NCBI GenBank assembly: GCA_045596925.1
Contig: JAZODH010000055.1
Coordinates: 1 to 29,111, forward strand
DNA: 29,111 bases
Direction of reading: 5' to 3'
Source: SIG710 sp045596925
Lineage (GTDB): Bacteria; Bacillota; Clostridia; Oscillospirales; CAG-272
Made by a program: the position numbers and the translations under genes. Under the pieces are notes generated by a model. The model did no database searches. It was not told the DNA's origin and worked only from the letters and a program-made list of their open reading frames with translations. This document shows positions 7,577 to 14,884 of this stretch, in pieces; position 1 is the first letter of the stretch, and each line of letters begins with the position of its first letter.

Positions 7577-7645
7577 ATGAACGAAGGCGACAGTAATAGT
7601 GATCCTGATCGAGATAATTCGATCTTGTATTGTCAAATGGAGTAG
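7577..7645 (+). CDS. Possible 22-codon leader peptide upstream of the CNNM gene
   Basis: ATG at 7577 opens a 22-residue frame, MNEGDSNSDPDRDNSILYCQ then ME, ending at TAG. Six of the first 16 residues are Asp or Glu, and the centre reads DPDRD. It overlaps by ATGA the end of a still smaller frame at 7548-7580 (MQKRRIDRVS). An AAGGAGG sits at about 7556-7562, too far (about 14 bases) to be an ideal site for the 7577 start and too close to be used by the 7548 one. It lies wholly in the leader of a divalent-cation transporter gene. Whether it is translated cannot be told; a random short frame remains likely. Confidence 0.25.
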   Translation: MNEGDSNSDPDRDNSILYCQME

Positions 7646-7711
7646 TGTATACACCCAAAGTGAGCAATATAAAAATCAGATTATCTTAAATTCAGAAAGG
7701 ATTTCATCATC

Positions 7712-9058
7712 ATGGATTCTCCCATAGGATTCCTATTATTATTACAAATTGTTTTGATCGCGCTTAACGCTGTTTTTGCCTGCGCGGAGATAGCGGTGCT
7801 TTCTATGAATGAAACGAAGCTTGAACAGCTTGCAGAGAAGGGGAGCAAAAGAGCCAAAAGACTCTACCGCCTTACCCGCGACTCCGCAAAATTTCTTGCG
7901 ACTATACAGGTCGCCATCACCCTGTCGGGATTTCTCGGCTCGGCGTTTGCGGCAGACAACTTTTCCGAGCCCCTGGTGGAGTGGCTCATCGGCCTCGGTG
8001 TGCCCGCTTCCTATAAGGGTACGCTTGACGCGCTCTCGGTAGTTGTTATTACCCTTATCCTGTCATATTTCACGCTGGTATTCGGCGAGCTCGTGCCCAA
8101 GAGACTTGCAATGAAGAGATCCGAGAGCGTCGCCATGGCGATCTCGGGTATCGTAAGCTTTATCTCGGTGGTCTTCAGACCCGTGGTCTGGTTCTTGTCC
8201 GTGTCCACCAACCTGGTTCTCAGAATTTGCGGTATCGACCCCAAAGAGGACGAGGAGGACGTGAGCGAGGACAGTATCCGAATGATGGTCGACGCAGGAA
8301 GCGAAAAGGGAACCATCGACCACCAGGAAAAGGAATTTATCCAGAACGTGTTCGAATTCAACGATATCACCGCGGGGGATGTGGCTATCCACAGGACCGA
8401 CGTTTCGGTGCTCAATCTTGACGATGACGATAATGCCTGGGCGGAGGAGATACATAAGACCCGCCATACTAAATATCCCGTGGCCGACGGATCATCCGAT
8501 AACATCGTCGGTATCCTTAACGCAAAGGATTATTTCCGACTGGAGGATAGGTCGAGAGAAAACGTCATGCGGGAAGCGGTCGCGGAGCCGTATTTCGTGC
8601 CCGAAAACCTCAAGGCGGACGTGCTCTTTAAGAACATGAAGGCGACCCGTAATTCCATGGCGGTAGTCCTTGACGAGTACGGCGGAATGGAAGGTATCGT
8701 AACGCTGTTTGACCTGGTGGAGCAGCTGGTAGGAGAGCTTGAAGCCGAGCCCGAGGAGAGCAAGGCAGACGAGCCCTGCATCGAAAAGATCGGCGAGAAC
8801 GAATGGCGTCTGCACGGCAACGTTCAGCTTGTTGATTTCACCGAGGAAACGGGTGTTGAACTTAATACCGAGGATACGGATACAATAACGGGTCTCGCGT
8901 TTGGTGCCATGGGATATATTCCCGAGGACGGAAACGAGGAGATCACGGTCGAGCTTGACAATATAATCATCAAAATCACCGGTGTCGCCGCTCACCTGAT
9001 AGAGGAGGCGACGGTAACGCTGAAAAAAGAGGAAGAAAACGAAGCTCAGGACGAGTAA
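7712..9058 (+). CDS. CNNM/CorC-family divalent cation transporter (hemolysin-like)
   Basis: 448-residue membrane protein of the CNNM/CorB/HlyC family, linked in other bacteria to Mg2+/Co2+ export and Mg2+ balance. Domain order: DUF21/CNNM transmembrane domain (residues ~1-190; hydrophobic segments near 5-28, 65-85, 110-130, 145-165), a conserved EKEFIQNVFEFNDITAGDV linker, tandem CBS domains (~205-330; VAIHRTDVSVL, then DEYGGMEGIVTL), and the C-terminal CorC_HlyC domain (~350-435; LHGNVQLVDFTEETGVEL, GLAFGAMGYIPEDG). Length is typical. The ATG at 7712 has AGAAAGGA upstream. It diverges from a Ca2+-type P-type ATPase, so the region is a divalent-cation homeostasis locus. It ends in its own terminator. 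Confidence 0.92.
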   Translation: MDSPIGFLLLLQIVLIALNAVFACAEIAVLSMNETKLEQLAEKGSKRAKRLYRLTRDSAKFLATIQVAITLSGFLGSAFAADNFSEPLVEWLIGLGVPASYKGTLDALSVVVITLILSYFTLVFGELVPKRLAMKRSESVAMAISGIVSFISVVFRPVVWFLSVSTNLVLRICGIDPKEDEEDVSEDSIRMMVDAGSEKGTIDHQEKEFIQNVFEFNDITAGDVAIHRTDVSVLNLDDDDNAWAEEIHKTRHTKYPVADGSSDNIVGILNAKDYFRLEDRSRENVMREAVAEPYFVPENLKADVLFKNMKATRNSMAVVLDEYGGMEGIVTLFDLVEQLVGELEAEPEESKADEPCIEKIGENEWRLHGNVQLVDFTEETGVELNTEDTDTITGLAFGAMGYIPEDGNEEITVELDNIIIKITGVAAHLIEEATVTLKKEEENEAQDE

Positions 9059-9095
9059 AAAAAGTCCACCTGATTCCGTGTCAGGTGGACTTTTT
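9057..9095 (+). terminator. Intrinsic terminator after the CNNM gene
   Basis: A 13-bp stem AAAGTCCACCTGA / TCAGGTGGACTTT with a 7-base loop TTCCGTG, ending in a T run. It starts at the CNNM stop codon. Confidence 0.92.
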
Positions 9096-9117
9096 GATAA
9101 GAAAAGCGACAAATTGC

Positions 9118-9148
9118 TTGATATTTTACGGCATTCATGTGGTACAAT
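9118..9148 (+). promoter_or_regulatory. Probable promoter for citrate synthase operon
   Basis: TTGATA (9118-9123), a long 19-base spacer and TACAAT (9143-9148) preceded by TGG (extended -10). The extended -10 could offset the long spacer. The citrate synthase ATG is ~34 bases on, with GAAAGGAAATGATAG ahead of it. Confidence 0.5.
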
Positions 9149-9181
9149 GTACTTGAAAATAACAACGAAAGGAAATGATAG

Positions 9182-10537
9182 ATGAACTATTCCGAGATCA
9201 CCCCTTACATTGAAAAGCTGGCAGAGAAGTCCTGCGAAAACAACAAAATAACGGCAGAGCTTTACCCAAAGCACAACGTAAAAAAAGGTCTCCGTGACGT
9301 AGACGGCACGGGCGTTGTGGCGGGTCTGACCGAGGTCTCCTGCATCAACTCCATGAAGCGAGAGGAGGACGGAAGCCTTACCCCCATTCAGGGCGAGCTT
9401 TATTACAGAGGAATAAACGTGCGCGACCTTGTTGCAGGCTTTACGAGCGAGGGGCGCTCCGGATTTGAAGAGGCGATCTATCTTCTCCTTTTTTCAAAGC
9501 TCCCTACCAAGACCGAGCTTGAGGAATTTTGTACGCAGCTTGGGGCTTACCGCTCTCTGCCGCCGTCCTTTGCCCGCGATATGATACTGAAGGCGCCCGG
9601 CAAGGATATGATGAATATTCTCTCCCGCTGTGTTCTTGCACTCTATGCTTACGACGAGAACCCCGACGATATTTCTGTCCCCAACGTCTTGCGTCAGTGC
9701 CTGCAGCTGATCGCGCAGTTCCCCTTGATATCGGTCTACGCATACCATTCTTTCCAGCATTATCATAACAATAACAGCCTGTTTATTCACTTCCCGAAGC
9801 CCGAATATAACACGGCTGAAAACCTGCTTTATATCCTCCGCGAGGACGGACAGTTCACCTCTCTTGAGGCTCAGCTTCTCGACCTTGCCCTGGTCCTCCA
9901 CGCAGAGCACGGCGGCGGTAATAACTCGACATTTACCACTCACGTTGTGACATCGTCGGGAACGGATACCTACGCGGCGGTCTCTGCGGCCCTCGGTTCC
10001 CTGAAAGGACCTCGCCACGGCGGCGCGAATATCAAGGTGGTGCAGATGTTCGACGACATGAAGGCAAATATTGACACTGCCGACGAAAAGGCCATCGAAA
10101 ATTACCTTGAACGCCTGCTTGATAAGGAAGCCTTTGATAAAAAGGGACTTATTTACGGTATGGGACACGCGGTCTACTCTCTTTCCGACCCCCGCGCCGA
10201 CATTTTGCGCGCGTATGCCAAGAAGCTTTCCGAGGAGAAGGGGCTTGACACAGATTACCGCTTGTACGAAGCGGTTGAACGCCTGGCTCCGCAGATCATT
10301 GCAAGAAAGCGCAGAATGTATAAGGGTGTCAGCGCAAACGTGGACTTCTATTCGGGCATGGTATATAAGATGCTGGATCTCCCTTACGAGCTTTACACCC
10401 CGATTTTCGCCGTCGCGAGGATCGCGGGCTGGAGTGCGCATCGAATCGAGGAGATCCAGAACGCGGGCAAGATCATCCGACCTGCGTATATCAACGTAAA
10501 AGAGATTGGCGAGTACGTACCTCTTGACAAGCGTTGA
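9182..10537 (+). CDS. gltA: Citrate synthase (citrate/2-methylcitrate synthase family)
   Basis: 451-residue cytoplasmic enzyme that condenses acetyl-CoA with oxaloacetate to citrate. Family landmarks: PIQGELYYRGINVRDL (residues ~70-85), the catalytic His region HAEHGGGN (~240-247), GPRHGGAN (~277), the signature GMGHAVYSLSDPRADIL (~327-343), and ANVDFYSGMVYKML near 386 carrying the catalytic Asp. Type I-like length plus an N-terminal extension of ~40 residues is common in Clostridia. In a fermenter with no other TCA gene in the window, it likely serves glutamate synthesis by the oxidative branch; a Re-type enzyme is excluded because this is the Si-type fold. Only 26 bp separate it from ktrB, so the three genes to 12577 are probably one transcript. 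2-Methylcitrate synthase is a less likely alternative. Confidence 0.93.
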   Translation: MNYSEITPYIEKLAEKSCENNKITAELYPKHNVKKGLRDVDGTGVVAGLTEVSCINSMKREEDGSLTPIQGELYYRGINVRDLVAGFTSEGRSGFEEAIYLLLFSKLPTKTELEEFCTQLGAYRSLPPSFARDMILKAPGKDMMNILSRCVLALYAYDENPDDISVPNVLRQCLQLIAQFPLISVYAYHSFQHYHNNNSLFIHFPKPEYNTAENLLYILREDGQFTSLEAQLLDLALVLHAEHGGGNNSTFTTHVVTSSGTDTYAAVSAALGSLKGPRHGGANIKVVQMFDDMKANIDTADEKAIENYLERLLDKEAFDKKGLIYGMGHAVYSLSDPRADILRAYAKKLSEEKGLDTDYRLYEAVERLAPQIIARKRRMYKGVSANVDFYSGMVYKMLDLPYELYTPIFAVARIAGWSAHRIEEIQNAGKIIRPAYINVKEIGEYVPLDKR

Positions 10538-10563
10538 AAGGAAATTCCGAAAGGAAAACGGAT

Positions 10564-11880
10564 ATGTCTAATTTTCTGAAAAATCAATCCCCCGCCAGGA
10601 TAATCGCGGTAGGATTTGTATCTGTTATCTTGCTTGGCTCTCTGCTTCTGATGCTTCCGTTCAGTCTCCGAGAGGGCGTTGAGCTGAGCTATATAGACGC
10701 GCTTTACACCTCCGCAAGCGCCGTTTGCGTAACAGGACTTGTGGTGGTGGACACGGGCATGGCGTTCAGTGCCGTAGGGCAGACGATCATCGCCGTTCTT
10801 ATCCAGATAGGTGGTCTCGGCGTTGCCGCTGTCGGTGCGGGAATAATTATAGCCATGCACAAAAAGCTTGATATCAAGGGTAGAACGCTTATTCGCGAGG
10901 CGTCAAACCTTGGCATGGGCAGCGGTATATTGAGGTTTCTCAGACTGATGTTTCTCATGAGCCTTGCGTTTGAGCTTGTGGGCACGGCGCTCAGCTATAT
11001 AGTATTTTCACGCGACTATCCACCCCTTGAAGCCTTGGGACACAGCGTTTTTCATTCCATCGCGTCTTTCAATAACGCGGGCTTTGATAACCTGGGGCTG
11101 TCGGGCGATCTTTACAGTAACGTAAACCTTATCCCCTATGCCGATAATGTCCTGCTGAGCCTTACTACTTGCGGGCTGGTGATCTTCGGCGGTATCGGAT
11201 TTCTAGTGATGCACGAGGTGGCGCAAAAACGCTTTGCCTGGAAGAAATTCTCGATGCAGACAAGGGTGGTGCTGTCCACCACGGCATGTCTTTTGGCGGC
11301 AGGAACTCTGCTTATAAAGCTGACCGAGAACGTTTCCTGGCTTGATGCGTTTTTTATCAGCGTTTCTACCCGAACCGCAGGATTTTCCACCTACAATATG
11401 GCGGATATTACAAACGCGGGCTTGGTCATCATGATGTTCTTCATGTTCGTTGGCGCGTCCCCCGGATCTACGGGCGGCGGTGTAAAGACCACCAGCCTGT
11501 TCGTGCTCTTCCAGGGCATAAAGTCTGCGGCCACCAATAAAAGCGAAAAAGCGTTCAAGTATTCGCTTCCCTCGGACGCCTTCCGTAAGGCTGCAATTAT
11601 AGCGTTTCTCGGTATCTGCATCATTCTGACGGGTACGGTGCTTATGCTTGTAATGGACCCTCAGCTCTTGCTTCAGGATGCGGCGTTTGAGATAGTCAGT
11701 GCCTTCGGCACGGTGGGACTTTCTACGGGAATCACCCCAACGCTTTCTGCAGGCAGTAAAATATTGTCTGTCATAATCATGTATATAGGTCGTCTCGGCC
11801 CGCTCACGGTGGCGACTCTTTGGTATTTCAACAAGGGTGAGCGTGTAAGCTATCCGCAGGGAAATATTGCTGTCGGCTGA
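10564..11880 (+). CDS. ktrB: Potassium uptake channel subunit, TrkH/KtrB family
   Basis: 438-residue membrane protein importing K+ (Na+-coupled in studied Ktr systems). Four pseudo-repeats with selectivity-filter loops are visible: SASAVCVTGLVV (~residues 47-58), SFNNAGFDNLG (~170), STRTAGFSTYN (~270) and SAFGTVGLSTGIT (~380). The mid-segment GASPGSTGGGVKTT before TM-M2 of the third/fourth unit is typical. The ATG at 10564 is chosen over an upstream TTG at 10534 because AAAGGA is well spaced before it and the protein then begins MSNFLKNQSPARII, usual for KtrB. ktrA, its cytosolic gate, follows after 22 bp. Short form length (about 440) argues for KtrB rather than TrkH (~480). Confidence 0.93.
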   Translation: MSNFLKNQSPARIIAVGFVSVILLGSLLLMLPFSLREGVELSYIDALYTSASAVCVTGLVVVDTGMAFSAVGQTIIAVLIQIGGLGVAAVGAGIIIAMHKKLDIKGRTLIREASNLGMGSGILRFLRLMFLMSLAFELVGTALSYIVFSRDYPPLEALGHSVFHSIASFNNAGFDNLGLSGDLYSNVNLIPYADNVLLSLTTCGLVIFGGIGFLVMHEVAQKRFAWKKFSMQTRVVLSTTACLLAAGTLLIKLTENVSWLDAFFISVSTRTAGFSTYNMADITNAGLVIMMFFMFVGASPGSTGGGVKTTSLFVLFQGIKSAATNKSEKAFKYSLPSDAFRKAAIIAFLGICIILTGTVLMLVMDPQLLLQDAAFEIVSAFGTVGLSTGITPTLSAGSKILSVIIMYIGRLGPLTVATLWYFNKGERVSYPQGNIAVG

Positions 11881-11902
11881 CCGATACTGAAAGGAAAAGA
11901 AT

Positions 11903-12577
11903 ATGTTTAAGAAGAGTAAAAAGGAAAAGAAGATATACGGCATCATCGGCATCGGGCGCTTCGGCTACGCTCTTGCCACCGAGCTTGCGGCGTCTGGCGC
12001 GGACCTTATCGTAATGGACCGTGACGAGGAGAAGATAAGAGAGCTTCGGGAGTACACCGAAAACGCTTTTGTTGTGAAAAACCTGGAAAAGAACACCCTT
12101 CTTGAAACGGGAATACAAAACTGCGATATGGTCATTCTTTGCATCGGCGAGCATATAGACACGTCCATATTGACGACTCTCAATCTGGTAAGCCTTGGTA
12201 TTCCCAAGGTAATAGCCAAGGCGATGAGTAACGAGCACGGAATGATACTTGAAAAGCTTGGCGCGGAGGTGGTATATCCCGAGCGCGACATGGCGGTGCG
12301 CCTGGCACACCGTATCGAGGCTACGTCGGTCCTTGACTATATCCAGCTCAGTGAAAAGCTGAATATCTCGAAGCTGATGGTGTCCGATGCGCTCATTGGC
12401 AAGACCGTGCAGGAAAGCAACCTCAGAGGGCGTTTCGGGGTGAATATCATCGCCATTGAAAACGGCAACAGCCTCTGCGAGAGTGTAAGACCCGATTACG
12501 TTTTCAAAAAGGACGATATACTGTTTGTTTCAGGCTCAAAGGACGGACTTGACCGCCTGGGAGACTGGTCGGAATAA
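11903..12577 (+). CDS. ktrA: Potassium uptake regulatory subunit KtrA (RCK/TrkA family)
   Basis: 224-residue cytosolic ring subunit that binds nucleotides and gates KtrB. The N-terminal RCK (TrkA_N) Rossmann fold has GIIGIGRFGYALATELA (residues ~13-29; GxGxxG-type loop) and VIVMDRDE-like LIVMDRDEEKI at the end of beta2, whose acidic residue binds the ribose. A TrkA_C domain starts near residue 135 (LNISKLMVSDALIGKTVQES) and ends with a PDYVFKKDDILFVSG segment. The length matches KtrA/KtrC (~220). It is the last gene of the gltA-ktrB-ktrA unit and runs straight into a terminator. Confidence 0.93.
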   Translation: MFKKSKKEKKIYGIIGIGRFGYALATELAASGADLIVMDRDEEKIRELREYTENAFVVKNLEKNTLLETGIQNCDMVILCIGEHIDTSILTTLNLVSLGIPKVIAKAMSNEHGMILEKLGAEVVYPERDMAVRLAHRIEATSVLDYIQLSEKLNISKLMVSDALIGKTVQESNLRGRFGVNIIAIENGNSLCESVRPDYVFKKDDILFVSGSKDGLDRLGDWSE

Positions 12578-12578
12578 A

Positions 12579-12614
12579 ATAAAAGCGGCAACTCAGGTTG
12601 CCGCTTTTATTTTT
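12579..12614 (+). terminator. Intrinsic terminator after ktrA
   Basis: Perfect 14-bp stem ATAAAAGCGGCAAC / GTTGCCGCTTTTAT with loop TCAG and a following T run. Confidence 0.93.
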
Positions 12615-12617
12615 CTC

Positions 12618-12646
12618 TTGCAATCGGCACACTTCCGTGTTAAAAT
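12618..12646 (+). promoter_or_regulatory. Sigma-A promoter for the AlaX-type gene
   Basis: TTGCAA (12618-12623), 17-base spacer, TAAAAT (12641-12646). It lies only four bases past the ktrA terminator, with the start codon about 30 bases downstream. Confidence 0.7.
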
Positions 12647-12675
12647 AAAGGTAACAAAACGAAAGCGAGAATACC

Positions 12676-13821
12676 ATGACAGAAAAACTTTATGATAGAG
12701 ACAGCCATATGTACGAATTTACCGCAAAGGTCGTTTCTTGTGAAAAAAACGAAAACGGCTACGCGGTGATTCTTGACAAGACCGCCTTTTTCCCCGAGGG
12801 CGGCGGACAGCTCGCGGACACGGGCAAGATCGGTGACGCAAACGTCATCGACGTTCAGATAAAGGACGATATTGTTCATTACACCGACGCGCCTCTTGAG
12901 ACGGGTAGGGAGTACCCCTGCGCCCTTGATAGAGAAAAGCGCTTCCGCCGTATGCAGAACCACTCGGGCGAGCATATTCTGTCAGGTATCGTGCATAAGC
13001 TGTTTGGCTACGATAACGTGGGCTTCCATATGGGAAGCGAGGATATAACCGTGGATTATAACGGCACCCTTACCCCCGAGCAGATAGCCGAGGTTGAACG
13101 GCTTTGCAATATCGCGGTGACGGAAAACGTCAAAATAACTGCTTTCTATCCCGATCCCGCAGATCTTCCCCATATGGAATACCGCTCAAAGCTTGAGCTG
13201 ACCGAAAACGTGAGAATTGTCACTATCGAGGGCTATGACAGCTGCGCCTGCTGTGCGCCACACGTTGACCGCACCGGTGAGATAGGCGTGATAAAGCTTC
13301 TTGACAGCGAAAAGAACAAGGGTGGCATAAGAATACATATGCTCTGCGGATTTGATGCTCTTGACGACTACAACGCCCGTTATCACATGATAGCGGAAAC
13401 GGCAAGGGCTCTCTCCATCAAGCAAAACGACCTTGGAAACGCGGTTTTTCGCATGGAAAAGGAGATCTCCGATCTTAAATTTAAAATGTACGCTCTGCGC
13501 CAAGAGCTTATTGTGTATAAGACCGCCGAGATCCCCGAAACTGACGGAAATATCTGCTTTTTCGAGGAAGAGCTGAACCGAAACGATATGAGAGAGATCA
13601 TGAACAGGGGTATGGAAAAATGCACCGGACTGTGCGCCGTTTTCTGCGGCTCGGATGGGGCAGGGTACACCTTCGTTGCGGGCAGTAAAAACCTCAACAT
13701 GACCGAAATTGCCGCATCTCTGCGTGTCAAATTCGCCGCAAAGGGCGGCGGCTCACCCGAAATGATACAGGGAAGCATTGACGCAGCCGAAGCACAAATA
13801 AGAGAATTTTTTGGAGTCTGA
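12676..13821 (+). CDS. AlaX-type alanyl-tRNA editing protein with DHHA1-like tail
   Basis: 381-residue soluble protein related to the editing half of alanyl-tRNA synthetase; such proteins deacylate mischarged Ser/Gly-tRNA(Ala) in trans. The N-terminal beta-barrel has DKTAFFPEGGGQLADTGKIG (residues ~34-53), as in AlaRS/AlaX-L. The zinc site is intact: HSGEH (residues 96-100) and CACCAPH (about 190-196), the HxxxH and CxxxH pair. A coiled helical stretch (~250-290) leads to a DHHA1-like end with AAKGGGSPEMIQGS (~355), the segment that helps tRNA binding in AlaRS. No aminoacylation domain is present, so it is a long, free-standing editor. It is monocistronic between its own promoter and the hydrogenase promoter. 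Confidence 0.9.
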   Translation: MTEKLYDRDSHMYEFTAKVVSCEKNENGYAVILDKTAFFPEGGGQLADTGKIGDANVIDVQIKDDIVHYTDAPLETGREYPCALDREKRFRRMQNHSGEHILSGIVHKLFGYDNVGFHMGSEDITVDYNGTLTPEQIAEVERLCNIAVTENVKITAFYPDPADLPHMEYRSKLELTENVRIVTIEGYDSCACCAPHVDRTGEIGVIKLLDSEKNKGGIRIHMLCGFDALDDYNARYHMIAETARALSIKQNDLGNAVFRMEKEISDLKFKMYALRQELIVYKTAEIPETDGNICFFEEELNRNDMREIMNRGMEKCTGLCAVFCGSDGAGYTFVAGSKNLNMTEIAASLRVKFAAKGGGSPEMIQGSIDAAEAQIREFFGV

Positions 13822-13885
13822 GGTGTCGGACCCCGAAAAAACAGAAAATAAATTGTAAACTTTTTTTGTTTTTTGTTCATTTGTG

Positions 13886-13914
13886 TAGACATATAGATAA
13901 TTATATGTTATAAT
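13886..13914 (+). promoter_or_regulatory. Sigma-A promoter of the hydrogenase operon
   Basis: TAGACA (13886-13891), 17-base spacer, perfect TATAAT (13909-13914), with TGT immediately before it as an extended -10. The expected start is near 13921, about 80 bases before hydC. Two dyads lie in the leader: 13932-13948 and the Rex-type box 13963-13980. Confidence 0.8.
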
Positions 13915-13931
13915 ATCAACCGTATGTGCAG

Positions 13932-13957
13932 ATACAACGTAGTTGTATTTTTGTTTT
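13932..13957 (+). promoter_or_regulatory. Dyad / attenuator-like hairpin in the hydrogenase leader
   Basis: Perfect 7-bp arms ATACAAC (13932-13938) and GTTGTAT (13942-13948) around GTA, followed by TTTTGTTTT. As RNA it is a weak terminator-like hairpin just after the transcription start; as DNA it could be a dyad operator. Its AT-rich stem makes efficient termination doubtful. Confidence 0.4.
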
Positions 13958-13962
13958 CATGC

Positions 13963-13980
13963 TTGTTAAAATAATAACAA
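13963..13980 (+). promoter_or_regulatory. Rex-type operator (NADH/NAD+ sensing)
   Basis: TTGTTAAAATAATAACAA matches the 18-bp Rex box TTGTTAA-N4-TTAACAA at 13 of 14 defined positions (ATAACAA in the second arm). Rex represses fermentation and hydrogenase genes in Clostridia and is released by NADH. The site is ~50 bases downstream of the -10, just before the hydC ribosome binding site, so it would work by blocking elongation. The Rex gene itself is not in the window. Confidence 0.75.
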
Positions 13981-14001
13981 TAAAAACGGAGGTTTCAAAG
14001 A

Positions 14002-14496
14002 ATGAAAAAGAAATTGACAACAGTTGCCTTCAAGGGAACAAAGGAGCAGGAAGATCAGCTCCGCGCCGTTATTGCCAAACATAACGGTGAGGCGGGAAAT
14101 CTGATGCCTATCCTTCAGGAGGCGCAGGAGATCTATTCCTATCTTCCTGTTGAAGTGCAGAAGATCATTGCTGACGAAACGGGAATCCCTATGGAAGAAA
14201 TCTACGGAACGGTTTCCTTCTATTCCCAGTTCAAGCTCAACCCCGATGGCGAGATCGCTATCGCAGTCTGCCTGGGTACGGCTTGCTACGTTAAGGGTTC
14301 GGGCGATATCATCGAGGAGTTCTCAAAGCAGCTCAACCTTCCCGTTGGCAGCACAAGCTCCGACGGAAAGTACTCTCTTGAAGCTACAAGATGTATCGGT
14401 GCCTGCGGTCTTGCACCCGTACTTACGGTCAACGGCGACGTTTACGGCCGTCTTACCACAAAGGACGTTGCGGGAATCCTTGCAAAGTACTGCTGA
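14002..14496 (+). CDS. hydC: NADH-dependent [FeFe]-hydrogenase, NuoE-like subunit (HydC/HndA type)
   Basis: 164-residue thioredoxin-like [2Fe-2S] subunit of the trimeric hydrogenase, equivalent to NuoE. An N-terminal helical bundle (EGAGNLMPILQEAQEIYSYL-like segment, residues ~30-55, with GIPMEEIYGTVSFYSQF) precedes the ferredoxin fold. Its four cluster cysteines are in CLGTAC (Cys90, Cys95) and CIGAC (about Cys131, Cys135). It passes electrons between the FMN subunit HydB and the rest of the enzyme. CGGAGG lies 9-14 bases before the ATG. It is the first gene of the operon but is separated from hydB and hydA by ~4 kb of accessory genes. Confidence 0.92.
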   Translation: MKKKLTTVAFKGTKEQEDQLRAVIAKHNGEAGNLMPILQEAQEIYSYLPVEVQKIIADETGIPMEEIYGTVSFYSQFKLNPDGEIAIAVCLGTACYVKGSGDIIEEFSKQLNLPVGSTSSDGKYSLEATRCIGACGLAPVLTVNGDVYGRLTTKDVAGILAKYC

Positions 14497-14525
14497 TAAC
14501 TTAATTTGAAAGGTACTTAAAACTC

Positions 14526-14882
14526 ATGAAGATTTCAAAGGTAGCCGAAATACTTGATGCTCAGATAGTTGCTTGCCGCGACTATTCGGAGCACGAGGTC
14601 TGTTCCGCTTGCGGTTCGGATATGATGAGCGACGTTCTCGCCTTTGTAAAGGACCAGGCGGTCCTGCTCACGGGACTTGTGAACTCGCAGGTCATCAGAA
14701 CTGCCGAGATGATGGATATGCGTTGTGTTGTGTTCGTGCGTTCAAAGCAGCCGACCCCCGATATGCTCGCTTTAGCCGAGGAATGCGGAATCGTCGTTAT
14801 GACCTCGAAGAAGCGTATGTACGAGGCTTGCGGACTGCTTTATTCCAGCGGACTCAATAACCTGTCCGTCAGGGAAGACTGA
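14526..14882 (+). CDS. DRTGG domain protein 1
   Basis: 118 residues forming a single DRTGG-type domain, a fold also found at the N-terminus of HPr kinase-like and some CBS/phosphotransacetylase-linked proteins; its biochemical role is unsettled. Visible features are a start MKISKVAEILDAQIV, a central QAVLLTGLVNSQVIRTAEMM strand-helix unit, MRCVVFVRSKQP, and an end GIVVMTSKKRMYEACGLLY. Cysteines at CSACGSD (~27-30) are not arranged like a known cluster site. It shares its build with the second DRTGG gene at 16594, and the two flank an RsbW-like ATPase and a sensory hydrogenase. It lies 29 bp after hydC and only 2 bp before the next gene, so translation is likely coupled. Confidence 0.82.
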   Translation: MKISKVAEILDAQIVACRDYSEHEVCSACGSDMMSDVLAFVKDQAVLLTGLVNSQVIRTAEMMDMRCVVFVRSKQPTPDMLALAEECGIVVMTSKKRMYEACGLLYSSGLNNLSVRED

Positions 14883-14884
14883 TT

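Larger units (their letters stand above)
7323..7711. other. 389-bp divergent intergenic region between two cation transporter genes
   Basis: This gap holds, from the ATPase side outward: a GGAGG ribosome binding site (7329-7333, minus), a terminator-like hairpin with competing upstream complement on the minus strand (7397-7525), a perfect sigma-A promoter for the CNNM gene (7509-7538, plus), two mini reading frames (7548-7580 and 7577-7645, plus) and a small perfect hairpin GATCGA/GATAAT/TCGATC (7607-7624). No M-box consensus was seen. Confidence 0.7.

Noticed and set aside
7424..7654. Minus-strand 76-codon frame in the divergent intergenic region.
   Set aside because: It crosses the perfect plus-strand promoter, lacks a ribosome binding site, and is hydrophobic and AT-driven with no family look.
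7545..7711. Possible M-box (Mg2+) riboswitch ahead of the CNNM gene.
   Set aside because: The leader is about the right length but the conserved M-box sequence blocks are absent.
9149..9175. A Rex-like half site (ATAACAA) before citrate synthase.
   Set aside because: Only one arm matches; the partner arm is far from TTGTTAA, so it was not called.
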